Below are positions 1-11,200 of a stretch of 64,000 nt of DNA, piece by piece. This stretch comes from Strongylocentrotus purpuratus (lineage: Eukaryota; Echinodermata; Echinoidea; Camarodonta; Strongylocentrotidae). A program made the translations under genes and the position numbers. The notes under the pieces were generated by a model, which was not told the DNA's origin, did not search any database, and saw only the letters and a list, made by a program, of their open reading frames with translations. Every line of letters begins with the position of its first letter. The first letter of the stretch is position 1. The stretch covers positions 6,917,077 through 6,981,076 of the forward strand of contig NW_022145604.1 of assembly GCF_000002235.5 (NCBI RefSeq). Reading direction: 5' to 3'.

Positions 1-230
1 GTCTGGACAGGAGGAGGGGATTCCCCCTTAGTTTCCTCAACTAGACAAATGGAGAAGAGGAGTATTTCCCTCCTCGGGTGAAGTAGGAGGAGGGGATTCC
101 CCTTGCAAAAAGTGGGAGTGGCAACCATGGTGGCCTAGACAGGAGGAGGGGATTCCCCCTTAGTTTCCTCAACTAGACAAATGGAGGAGAGGGGCATTGC
201 CCTCCACGGGTGAAGTCTTCACTGAAGAAT
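1..230. repeat. 132-bp tandem duplication with NF-kB-like sites
   Basis: The sequence starting at 1 (gtctggacaggaggagggga) recurs at about 133 with few changes. GGGGATTCCC, a match to the kB consensus GGGRNWYYCC, occurs at 16-25, 92-101 and 148-157. A related GGGGTTTCCC is at 655-664. Confidence 0.8.
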
Positions 231-2609
231 TGTTTGGAGGCTGTTCACACTTGGGGAGATTGACAGAATCTCATGGATTGAACCGCTGTCGCACGGTATG
301 GTGCTGGCTTGGTGGCAGCGTAGACGTGATTAGGGGTTCCCCCCCCCCCCCCCCTTGGCTTCCTTAAGAAGATGTATGGTAGAGTGGACATTTCTAAAAA
401 AATTGGGGAATCATTGGAGACACATCATCAGGGTAGATGGATAGAAACTGATAGATTGAAGCCCTGTACTGAAAGGAGTGAGCATGGCATGGGGATTGCT
501 TGAAGGAGTTACCCCCTAGGACTCTTGTTGAACACGATAGATGGAAGTCTTCATTTTGGGAATTGTTTGGAGACTGTTTGTATCGTGAGGAAATGATGAA
601 AGAATGAAATTGACCTTGATGATCAGGAGACGAAGTGACATTATGTTTAGAGAAGGGGTTTCCCCATTTTATATTCCTCTATATTATATATAAATGCCAG
701 GAAGAGGTAGGAGACAATGTCCTTACAGGTCTAGAAAATATCTTCGTCTTGAAAGTGGTGACTTTTCAAACAGTTGAATTGTTCAGTAAACGAAAGGGGA
801 CTGGAGCTGAGTAGAACTGCAAGAGACGCACCATGCACCATGCCAACATAGCCAGGATAAGAGGTTTCCTTCTTCAGTTCATGAACTGGATGTATTAAGA
901 AAGAGTAAGGAAGAGGGGACCGTTCGTTATGGTCTTTGAAGCGATGTCTGTGAAGTCTGTAGTTGGCTATTCAAGATGGAGAGGTTTTTATCTCTTTGTC
1001 TGCTTCCGTCAACTAATGTAACAAACAGTGGAGTGCCACGATCAACTTTTGTCACATGTACAAAGTGTATACATACATGTAATTCAAATAGTGGGCAGTC
1101 TCAGCTTGTCATCGTAGTCAGGAGTTCAAGCTGACCGTGTACTCTTTCATGTGGCAGCATGGTTTTTGTTGGTTACGGAGGAACGGCCATCCCTCCTTCA
1201 ACATCGGAAATTATATTTTTTCCTCCTTTTTGAGTCTAGAGACTACGCAGCATGATGAATGAATTATATAGAGAATAGAGTATTTAAATATAGTTATGTT
1301 ATCTTTTGTTGACTACTAGTTTGAGACTAGATGACTCCTGTTAATCTTTCCCCAACCATGAACGATGAAAGATAGCATTAAGATTTTGAAGACTGGAATA
1401 GAACTAAATTTTAAGACACAGAAAAGATAAGCAAAAGTTCAAAGAGTTTAACTATTTTTTTCATACTGGAAGAGATAATAAGAAGATAAAATCAGTTATT
1501 ATCAATGTGTTGAATGGACTTAACACTTTCTTTTTCATTACCTTTTTTGTTTTAAATTTATACATCACACATGTAGTTTTGTAAAATGAAAAAGACTTCA
1601 TGTACAATCAAGCCTGAGGAATACCTAATAGAATTAGCATTCTGACATGAGGTTCTCCACGTCTGCTGGTTAAAACATGGTTGGATGTGGGACTTTTATA
1701 GTAATTATACTACACTGTACCTATCTATTTGCCAATGTTGATTTTCATGTGGAAATTCATCCCTTGGAGAATCAAATGTATTGATAATTTATTACCTGAG
1801 ATATATTTTGATAATTGTTATTTACTAGAGAGACATATATCCCCGATTGTTTATTTTATGTGAAAAAGAATCCCCTACATCTACATCTATGCATATAATG
1901 TATCAATATAGATAATATATCAACGAGACTAAGCGGACGTTATGATTATTATTGTTTAAACTTATTTGTGGCTTACACCCAGTAAACAAAGCCACAAATA
2001 TGTTTAAACAATTTAAATTTCTCCCAGGAAGCATTACATTTATAACAAAATTATTATTATTGTTATTCATTGGAGGTACTTGTGATTTTTACGTGGAAAA
2101 AGAATCCTCTAGAATATACAATTATACACAGTTTATCACCTAAACACAATTATGGTAGAAGTACATACTACATTATAGATACTACAAATTGCAAGTGTTG
2201 AGCTTCATGTGGAAAAGAAACCCATTCAATATACATTTACATGTACGTGGATAGTAGATTCTTTGACAGATTGATCTTGAATTTTGCCATATCTGTCAAT
2301 TTTATGTTATCATTTTTGTTTAAAATATATAAATACATGTACACTTCTATTGAGGTTAGTAAAAGGGAAATATTTTATTTCATCTTTTGACTTTGTATAC
2401 AATCATATAAATGTTGACAAGGCATGTTGTTGACGGAACTAACGCAGTAAGCAAGTAAAGGGTTGTTGTCTTTCTGGGTAAGTATGATGTCAAGTCTTAA
2501 ACACTTATTGTTTTGGAGAGCACCTCTTCCCAGGATCTCAAAAATAATTTTAATATACAGGTACATATGATGTACAAATAGTAGCAAAGATGCTTCCTTT
2601 GTAGCTGAT
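231..2609. other. Intergenic, no recognisable gene
   Basis: Contains a poly-C run at 339-354 and degenerate gaagtc.../ggaattgtttggag repeats related to the first 250 bases. Otherwise it is AT-rich DNA with scattered AATAAA motifs. It could include the 3' UTR of a gene to the left, but nothing proves it. Confidence 0.4.
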
Positions 2610-3498
2610 CAGGGGTGGTATTCTGAACATTGTTGTAAGTTTTGTGTTATCTTTTGTTGTATCTCACAGAGATAACACAGCGCTAATATTGTTGTAAGTT
2701 GGTATTCTGAACATCATTTTATCCCTGTGTTATCTCTTGAAGGACCGCCTCTATCTTATCTTTGACCACTGATGACACGCCCATTTGTATGGTCCCTACC
2801 AATCAAAATCTGTTTTATATAAGCATGATAAGTAGTTCAACCAATAGGAATACTTTATGCCATATCTGAAGATGCACCTAGCGCATACTAATCTTGGGCG
2901 TAATTAGTTATTTGAGCGCTTATTACGCGCGTCATCATTATGCGCTGTTGAATGTGGATCATGAAGACAAATCATGCTTTCACTATATTGGTTAAGATGA
3001 GAGCATTAAAATCGTCCTATCCTAGCATGTAATTTCTTAGAAAGTTCTCATCTGTGATGTTTTCGGTCAACACAAAATCTTCTTCTACATGTAACTCGTC
3101 TATTGACACGAAGTTGGTTCTGGGCAAGAAATATTGCCGCCATTATGTCACCACGAAAGATACAACAACCCCCTACCTGTTGTAAATATTGTTGTAAATA
3201 CCATGCAAGATAAGATAAGATAAAAGATACAACAACTTTCAGAATACCAATTATCTCGACATATTATCTCTCGTGCGCATATGCAAATGAGGATTAAACG
3301 CCACTTTATTAATAATACGCACAATTACAAGCGCACCAAACATATGAGCGCAGGCGCGGCCAATGAGATGAGAGAAAAGATACAACAAAAGATAACACAA
3401 AAGTTACAACAATGTTCAGAATACCAACTTTACATGTATCTTATCTCCAAAGATACAACAATATTAGAGATAACACAGGGTTCAGAATACCGCCCCTG
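2610..3498. mobile_element. MITE family A, copy 1 (about 890 bp)
   Basis: Ends CAGGGGTGGTATTCTGAAC and GTTCAGAATACCGCCCCTG are terminal inverted repeats. Subterminal GGTATTCTGAA motifs recur at about 2701, and inverted at about 3238 and 3417. No transposase frame. It is highly similar along its length to 33703-34577. Confidence 0.88.
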
Positions 3499-3545
3499 AG
3501 CTACATAGTCTATACCCCGATCACTGAAATCAGTAATGATTGTGC

Positions 3546-3840
3546 CAGAGCCATCTATACACAGAGTTGGGCCAACTTGGTTTCACTGGGTGACGACATG
3601 GCGTGCACTCATCAGAACCATCTATACACAGAGTTTGGCCAACTTGGTTTCACTGGGTGACGACATGGCGTGCACTCATCAGAACCATCTATACACAGAG
3701 TTTGGCCAACTTGGTTTCTCTGGGTCACGACATTCGTATATTCTTCTGTTTTGTGCTTGCCCAACAAAGCAGTAGTCGCCATATCGTGTCCAACTTGAAC
3801 AGGGTTGACCAAACTCTGTGTATAGATGGGTCTGGATTGT
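3546..3840. repeat. 67-bp tandem triplicate with inverted terminal copy
   Basis: ccatctatacacagagtt recurs at 3551, 3618 and 3685. It then appears inverted (aactctgtgtatagatgg) near 3810-3835. The whole looks like a MITE whose left end has been tandemly amplified. Short frames here are repeat shadows. Confidence 0.8.
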
Positions 3841-3879
3841 GCCCTCTGTAGTCCACTGAAGAGCAGTCCCCCGTTTAAA

Positions 3880-3990
3880 GGGGTACACATTTAACACCTG
3901 GGTCAGGAGCTGAGAAGCAATGTATGTTAAATGTCTTGCTTGAGAAAAACACGTGCAATGTTGGGAATCAAACCCCACAACTTCTCTCTT
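3880..3990 (-). mobile_element. SINE fragment (antisense)
   Basis: Read on the minus strand it has a degenerate B-box-like ggtttgattcccaac, then the 'cccaggtgttaaatgtgtaccc' type tail (conserved core cccaggtgttaaat) shared with the SINE at 60030-60390. Confidence 0.55.
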
Positions 3991-5257
3991 TAGCTATGTT
4001 ATCAAAAATAATCCTTTTTATTTCAAAATATCTCCTCAAATGTTCATCAATGATATGGGATAAGAGTCGCAATTGAGTTTTTAGGTTAGGTGTAAAGGTT
4101 AGGGTCAGGGTTTGATCCATGGTTGATGTGGCAATCGTCACTGGAACACAAATTGAATAACCTACATTTGACCTGGTATTTTTTCCCCTCAGAAAGTAGC
4201 ATATTAATTCATATAGATGGAGAAGCAAGCCTTATATGCACCATCATACATAGTTATTTTTTGCTTGACTTATATGCAACTCAACTGGATTGTCATGTGT
4301 CATGCGTGTGTGCGTTTGTATGGGAAGACGATTGTATAAATGCATTTGTGAATAGTTATCTACATCACAATTCACCTATAATTAATAATGGAATGTTAAT
4401 TTATTTGATGTGCGACAAGAAATCCCTTGTCATCTGTTTTTTTTTTCTTTCTCCTCCTCTTTTTTTCCATTTCGGATCATTTGTTGTAAGAACACCACTT
4501 TCTTACAAAATTTTCTTGTAGAAATGTAGAAAATAAAGATTCTTTCCTTTGTTGAAAATATGTATTTAAAAATTGCAGGGAAATACAGAAAAAGATGAAT
4601 GAAAAGAGGAAGTATGATATTCACATTTAAAAAAAAAAAAATTCGCTGTAAAATGTAATGGCCCGATTTTGTATTTCTTTTCTTTTTGTTGATTTTTTAT
4701 ATTCTGTAATCAATTCTGTAAGAAATTGTACAAGGCAGGATTTTTTTTAAAGAATTGCTTTCAAGTTCTATCTTGTTTTTCTTTACACTATGTCAAGTTT
4801 TGGAAAGTTCTTTGTGTTATTAGAAGAAAAAGAAACAAAAGTTTACAAATGGCAATATGTACTTTATAGAGAGAGAGGTCAGTTCACATATACTGTAGAG
4901 TGGCATTAATATGACATGTTCAAGAAATAAAAAAAAGTGATAAAGACACGTCAATAACCTTTCTCCGTGTAATGATTCCTTGTACAGTATATGGACTGGT
5001 AAAGGCCCGTTTAGATATGGCACTGTAAACCACCGCAAGAAAGTAGCGACAGTTCTTTTCCTTGTAAATAAATGACAATTGCTGGCGATTGTGTATTCAC
5101 CTAGCTCTGTGTTATTTAAATACAGAAGTTAGAAGTGTATTACACTTTAAGTCATTATTTTTTTTTTTTATTTAACTGTGGTTTTAATATCGCTACATAT
5201 CTGAGCAAGGCTTCAAGTCTGTGAGATGTGAAATAAATCAGTACTACATCAGCACTT

Positions 5258-5665
5258 TCATGATGATCATCGTTGTCTATCTTCTTATCATCGCCATAGT
5301 CACTATTATTAATATCAACATTTCATTATTATCATTAACTTCATCGTAATTATCATCATTGTTGTCTTCAGCATATCATCATCGTCATTATTACCGAATA
5401 TCAACATTTTATTATCATCTTCATCATATCATCATCATCATATCTCTATTGTCATTGTCATTATTATTAATATCATCAACATTTGATTATTATCATCTTC
5501 ATCATATCATCATCATTGTCTTCAGCATATCATCATCGTTGTCTTCAACACATCATCATCGTCATTATTGTTAATGTCAACATTTTATTATCTTCATCAT
5601 CATCATATCACTATTGCCATTGTCTTTATCAATATCATCAACATTTAATTATTATCATCTTTAGT
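5258..5665. repeat. ATC/ATT-rich microsatellite cluster
   Basis: Long stretch of imperfect (ATC)n and (ATT)n with higher-order units such as 'tcatcatcattgtcttcagc'. Ser/Ile/His-rich frames here are low-complexity artefacts. Confidence 0.85.
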
Positions 5666-5844
5666 TGGTAGATATAAAAAGTTATAAAACAGAAACACAT
5701 CATCTAGAAATTTAGTAACACCTCTTCTTTTATTGTATTTACCAAGTGTTGTTGATATTGTTACTTCTGCTGTTGATGGTGTGTTTACACGCGATTAGTT
5801 GGTTTGTTTTACCCGACTTACAAAAAAGCATGTGTATGCTTGTT

Positions 5845-6003
5845 TGTGAGTAAGCAGGGGACCAACAACTTTGAGTCTTCTCCGAGGGACTTGGGAATGA
5901 GGATCAATGCCCTACCAAAGGGCACTGGCGCATCAACTTGGTTTCATACCGGGATCTCCTGGTTACCAGACCACTGCTCTACCACTGAGCCATTGCGCAT
6001 TGT
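5845..6003 (-). mobile_element. tRNA-derived SINE, antisense
   Basis: On the minus strand: an A-box-like TGGCTCAGTGGTAGAGCAGT, an anticodon-arm-like tctggtaacc and a degenerate B box ggtatgaaacc, followed by SINE body. It is too diverged to be a functional tRNA. Confidence 0.65.
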
Positions 6004-6009
6004 ATTTGT

Positions 6010-7300
6010 CTAACATAAGAAGTACTTAAAAAACCCAAAGCAGTTCAGATTTTAAAAAAGTCTAAATTAATCAGTTTTTCCTCCTCGAATTGGCACAAAT
6101 TATTTGTATTTTTTATTCTATAATTCTATAAAATAAAGATGTATATTAAATGAGCCACTGTGAATTTAAATAACCTAAGATCAACAATTAAGTACGGTAA
6201 TTGCCAATTTTACATGAAAATACTTATTAATTCAAAATTTCTCACATACAATGATTAATTCAGAGAATTCTAGGTTGTTTTTTTTTTATTTTTTGTTCAA
6301 AAGTCTTTAATACAAGCAGGTGACTCTAAACTTAACTGGTATGGGACATTTGTGGACTTGGTAAACTAAATTTACATGTGTTTTTAAGTCAATAAGAAAA
6401 TGAGTAACAATTAAAAAATAACAATAAGTTCACATTTCAAAATGTAACTTTACAAATCATTCTTTTTATTGCATTCAGGTTTTAAGTGATATATTTCAAA
6501 TTTGAATACATTGCATACTTCAAAAAGTGAAAATGTTATACCTGCAGCGTTCATTTCCTGATTTAAACGAAGAAAATTCTTCATGAAGAATATAGCTTTT
6601 AAATTACGGATAAAACTGATGGACAGTCAAGTTCGCAACAATCGTTTGTATTTTCCAATATTTCATACTTTTAAAACATCAAGATGTAGTAGTAGAAGTA
6701 GTAGCTGTCTGAAAGAGGTAGTGTATGAAAATTAGGTGCCAAAACATGGGTCAGTCGGTCCGATTTTTCAAATTTTGGTCGCCCTCTGTGTTTCAGAGTC
6801 ATCATTCCATTCATGTCTTTTTCACCTCATAAATCGTAATAATCCATGGTTTGCAATGTTGTGTTGAGACAACACTCTGTGCTTTCCTGCTGACGAAGTT
6901 GGTTTTCAACTACCTGTAAAACTTGCTAGCAATGTGAAGATTGTTCGGAATAATTTGATTATATGCATTTATATCCTAAAACAAAAAGGGTTTTAAAAAA
7001 AATAATAATTAAATGCCGACCCTAGATTTTCAGATTTTTGGGTCAGTCGCAAAGGGCAATACAACAAGTTTTTATTTTAGGCCTAATTTATGTGTACATG
7101 TAGACATTTACATTGTGCATTTACATTGTGCCATCACAAAGTTTGGGCATACGGTACCAGAACTGAACTGAATTTCACTGTCGCCCACATTTTATATATC
7201 ATCAGATTTCAGGCACTGTAGTAATTTCGTACCAAACTGAAAAATGGACATCCATATTCAAGTTGACACCAGTTAAACATTTGCAAAGCGTTTCAGGAGG
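6010..7300. other. AT-rich intergenic, nothing recognised
   Basis: No open frame of note, no inverted-repeat element visible. Single-copy-looking AT-rich DNA between a SINE and MITE family B. Confidence 0.4.
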
Positions 7301-7310
7301 CAATCATGCT

Positions 7311-7505
7311 TTAAAGCTTATCTGCCATAGTTTATAGGAGGGATTAGACTGCCCTGCAAGGTCACTGGACAGGTGGTTATCTCATCAACTCAGCTCTCAG
7401 TTAACATAAGAAAAAGAGGATCATGGGGGACCAATGGTCACCGATTAGGCATTGTTTGTTATATAGAGGGCGCAAGTAGCTACAAGTAGTGCAGTGGGCC
7501 TTTAA
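7311..7505. mobile_element. MITE family B, copy 1 (about 195 bp)
   Basis: Begins TTAAAGCttatctg and ends cagtgggcctTTAA. Two other copies occur, at 50618-50818 (inverted) and 63814-64000. TTAA at both ends suggests a TTAA target, though it is part of the inverted ends and so ambiguous. Located just downstream of HYKK. Confidence 0.8.
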
Positions 7506-7670
7506 CAAAGGCCACATATCCCTAATAGAATATCTTTAGTTGAGTGAGGTAGTCACTGTTTTTAGGAAATAGACAATAAGCATTCCTTTACTCATACAAA
7601 ATACATGTACTGGTATTGTCATGTAAGAAACACAACAATATTTGGGAACACGTACTGGCTGGAATGCATG

Positions 7671-7712
7671 TTTTATTATTATTATTATTATTATTATTTA
7701 TTATTATTATAA
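7671..7712. repeat. (TTA)n microsatellite
   Basis: About 13 TTA units with one interruption, just past the HYKK stop codon and supplying its only AATAAA-like motifs. Confidence 0.9.
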
Positions 7713-7726
7713 GATTGTATACGTTT

Positions 7727-8202
7727 CTATTTGTTGTATTGCTTTATAAGTTTTCTCCACTGTCCATAAAGGTCATTGACCTCTTGACCCCATAGGTCAA
7801 AGAGCACCTGCCAACCAACTTTCTGAGTGCTTAGCAGGTAATTATTCTGGGGCTGCAGAGAATGGGTGTACAGTCCCAGGACCAGCGACTGAGCGAAGCG
7901 TGCCGCTACGCAGTAGTACAGGGCTGCCCATTCATCGTCGGTGAGGGCATGCCTCGACAGGAAGCCGGCCAGCATGATACCCCCGCTCTCCAGGGGGTCC
8001 CGCTCCAGGTTGGTGCATTGCATGATGTACATGATCGCTATGGCGACGTCATAGACGATGCAGGAGTACATGATGTCATCAAAGTCCAGAACTCCCACGA
8101 CATCCTTGTCATCTCCAGGGCACACCGTGCCGTTAGAAAGAGACGAGGACGGTTTTTCTCTAACTAGAATATTATAGTCATTGAAATCACCATGGATCAT
8201 TC
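7727..8202 (-). CDS. HYKK: HYKK exon 5 (terminal coding exon)
   Basis: 476 bases from acceptor gtatcatag to the stop codon at 7727-7729. It carries HGDFNDYN, then GVLDFDD, then the C-lobe helices ending LIKQYNK. Possible polyadenylation signals (AATAAA on this strand, 7697-7702 and 7672-7677) lie within the adjoining (TTA)n tract just downstream, so the 3' UTR may be very short. That placement is uncertain because the motif is part of a microsatellite. Confidence 0.93.
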
Positions 8203-11200
8203 CTATGATACAAACAATAAAAGAGGAAGAAATTAATAAGAAAATATTGTAATTTTACCATTTTTGAATACCGGTACCTTTGACTAGCTGTCACAAAATA
8301 ATTCCATCTACAATTAAGACTCATAAGAAATGTTATAAACTGTAGTGAAAAGTCATTCTTATCCCTGATAAATAAAATGTAATTAAAGAAAGATTAATCC
8401 ACTACCAACATCAATTAGGATCAAATTTTGAACTTTTATTCTTGGATCGGCACATTCAGTTCAACAGTAAGAAGATCTGATTAAAAAAATGACAAAAATA
8501 GAGCAAGTAGTCATTTGAATATTTATGAACATGTGCATCTGTGAAACATTGTTTGATAATGTTCAACAATGAAAACAAAGAATGAGAAACAATGAGAAGG
8601 ATCGATCGTGCTCTGGACGTCAACTGTAGTCTCAGGACTGCATGAGTATCATGATCAAGGTGCTTCTCCTTTCCACCCAAAATTTAAAAAAATAAAAAAG
8701 GGGGGGGGGGGTAGATTGAACATTAATCTATGTACTTCTATTCATCTATCTATGGGCCTGTTTTCATCAGCTCGAGATCGCCAAATAGCCCGCTATCCTG
8801 AAGTTACAAATTGCGTCTTTATTAGCTCGAGATTTGAGCTTGAAACTTGAAACTCCAGCTCAAGAAATTAGCTTGAGATGTTTTGCTCAGTGTTCGCGCA
8901 TAGTGCGGGTCTTTGGGCTGGTGAAAAAGCACCGGACAAATAGCGGGCTATTTTGCCAAATAGTGCCATTTTGCAAACTAGCCCAAGATATCTCAAGATG
9001 ATTATCTCGATCAAACATCCCGCTAATTGCAACTTCAGGCTAATAGATGCAAATTAACTGGATAATTTGCGATGGGGATAGTTCAAATAGCGGGATATTT
9101 GGCAATCTCGAGCTGATGAGGCTAGGCCTTATATCCCATATAGCTTAGAAGCTTGGATGCCATTGGGGGCAGTGATGACAAAGACCTTGAGAGACAGGTT
9201 CTCCATAACTTTCTGTCTTGAGCTGTTCTGGTTTAGCTGCACAAATGACATTCCCATCCACTGTTTAATGCTATCAGTCCAGAACTGTTCTGGTTAGCTG
9301 CTCAATTGACATTCCCATCCACTGTTTGATGTTATCAGACCTTGTCTTAGTGGGTCCGCCCCTCTTTCTTCTCCCATTAATTCCTCCTTGCAAGATGGTG
9401 TTTAATTTCCAAGCTATTCTTCCATCTTGTTACATGCCCAAACCACTGTGGCTGTCTCCTCTTCACAATTATGATGCGGTGATCATGTTCAAAATTTTGG
9501 TACAAATCAATTAATTGGTATTAGGGTATGAATAATTGAGTTGTAACCCATTTCCCACTGGAACCGAGTGGCTCATGTATAAAGCCTATGGAAAGGAATG
9601 AATTTAGAAGTCAGCAGGTTAACGAAGTATACTTACCTTTTGTCAAATTGTCTTTTTTCTTTATGACGTTCTCTTGAAATGCACTGAGGATTTCTCCAAT
9701 CACTCTTCTCTGGGAGTCCTCTTTGAGTACCTGTAAGTGATTTCTTAGCCTAGGGGTATAGTTCAGAGACCAGGTATAGTTTTGACTCCTCTCTATGAAT
9801 TGAGTTTTGTCACCCGAATAGCCCTGGAAAACAATAGAAAGATTAAAGCTTGATAACATTCATTTCAAATACATGCATATTAAAGGTACTATGTCCCTTT
9901 TGCAGCCAACCTCAAATGATGTAGAACTTTGCAAGAATTATGAATATGTCATGTATGTCCTATCTGTAAAATTTAAACGTAATTAGCAGTGTCCTCATAT
10001 TCAAATTATGCAAGGAAACCCGTTCACTTGCTAGACTTCAATGTCAGACACTATTGAGTGACTGACTGGCTTTTTTTTCTTCTTTGGTAATAACATACAT
10101 GAAACGAGTTGTAAAGGGTACATGAGCATTTGTCTACATCAATAACCCACTTCTTGTGATGGCCAAGATTAAACTGATTGAATCTTTGTGCAGCATAAAA
10201 CGTATGACCATTCGGTGCAATTGTCTGAAAATCAAGACTATTACTTTTGGGCTCTATAGCCCTAAAGTCGATTTGACAACTAATAGTCGTTATTTTCCCA
10301 CTTGAAGACATTTTCAAGCCCCACCTTTTTTAGGGAAGTTCTAAATTAGTATTATCTTTCAAATGCAGTTGGAATTTAACTTTTTCATTTTTTTGGCTTG
10401 CAAATGGGACATAGTACCTTTAATATTATTACATTAATATAAAATCGAAATTGGGTAAGAAAAGAAAAAGAGTTCATTGCAAAGGGAGGAAAAAAATCTT
10501 CAGTGGTACTGTGTAAAAAATGAAAGGTACAGTTGTGTTAGAAAGAATATCAGAACATAGGGATATTTTTGAGAAAACTAAGTTCTGATTCCTCTCTATG
10601 AATTGAGTTTTGTCACCGGAATAGTCCTGGAAGTCAATAGAAACTTTTCCATTATGGTTCCCAACCCTGTGAAATATATAGTGGGGAATGATCCATATGG
10701 TTTCAAGTAAACTCAAGGGTCCAATGTTCATGTTTGCATTGTATTCTTAATCATACTTAGGTACAAGCAGCACCCGGTGTTGCATAATGCACTATTGACC
10801 TGTTGTGCAAGTTCAGCCTTTTATCACCGGTACTGCACTTTACAATATTGCACATTAAAAATGCCTACATCTTCCCCTGCCAACCTTTCACAGCAAAAAT
10901 TAGGAATCTCTACAGGGGGACTCAGAATACTGTACAGACTATTGTGTAGATTTTTCCGTCACACAGAATATTTCAGGGAAAAAAGGAATCTAGGGTTTAC
11001 AATTAGCAGTACGGCATATTATCATTAACAATTAATGCCTACATCTTCCCCTGCCAACCTTTCACAGCAAAAATTAGGAATCTCTACAGGGGGACTCAGA
11101 ATACTGTACAGACTATTGTGTAGATTTTTCCGTCACACAGAATATTTCAGGGAAAAAAGGAATCTAGGGTTTACAATTAGCAGTACGGCATTATCATTAA

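Noticed and set aside
10051..10317. 88-codon frame conserved at 31525-31824
   Set aside because: Conservation reflects the shared MITE (family D), not a gene. No known domain, and copy 2 has 6-bp changes in it.
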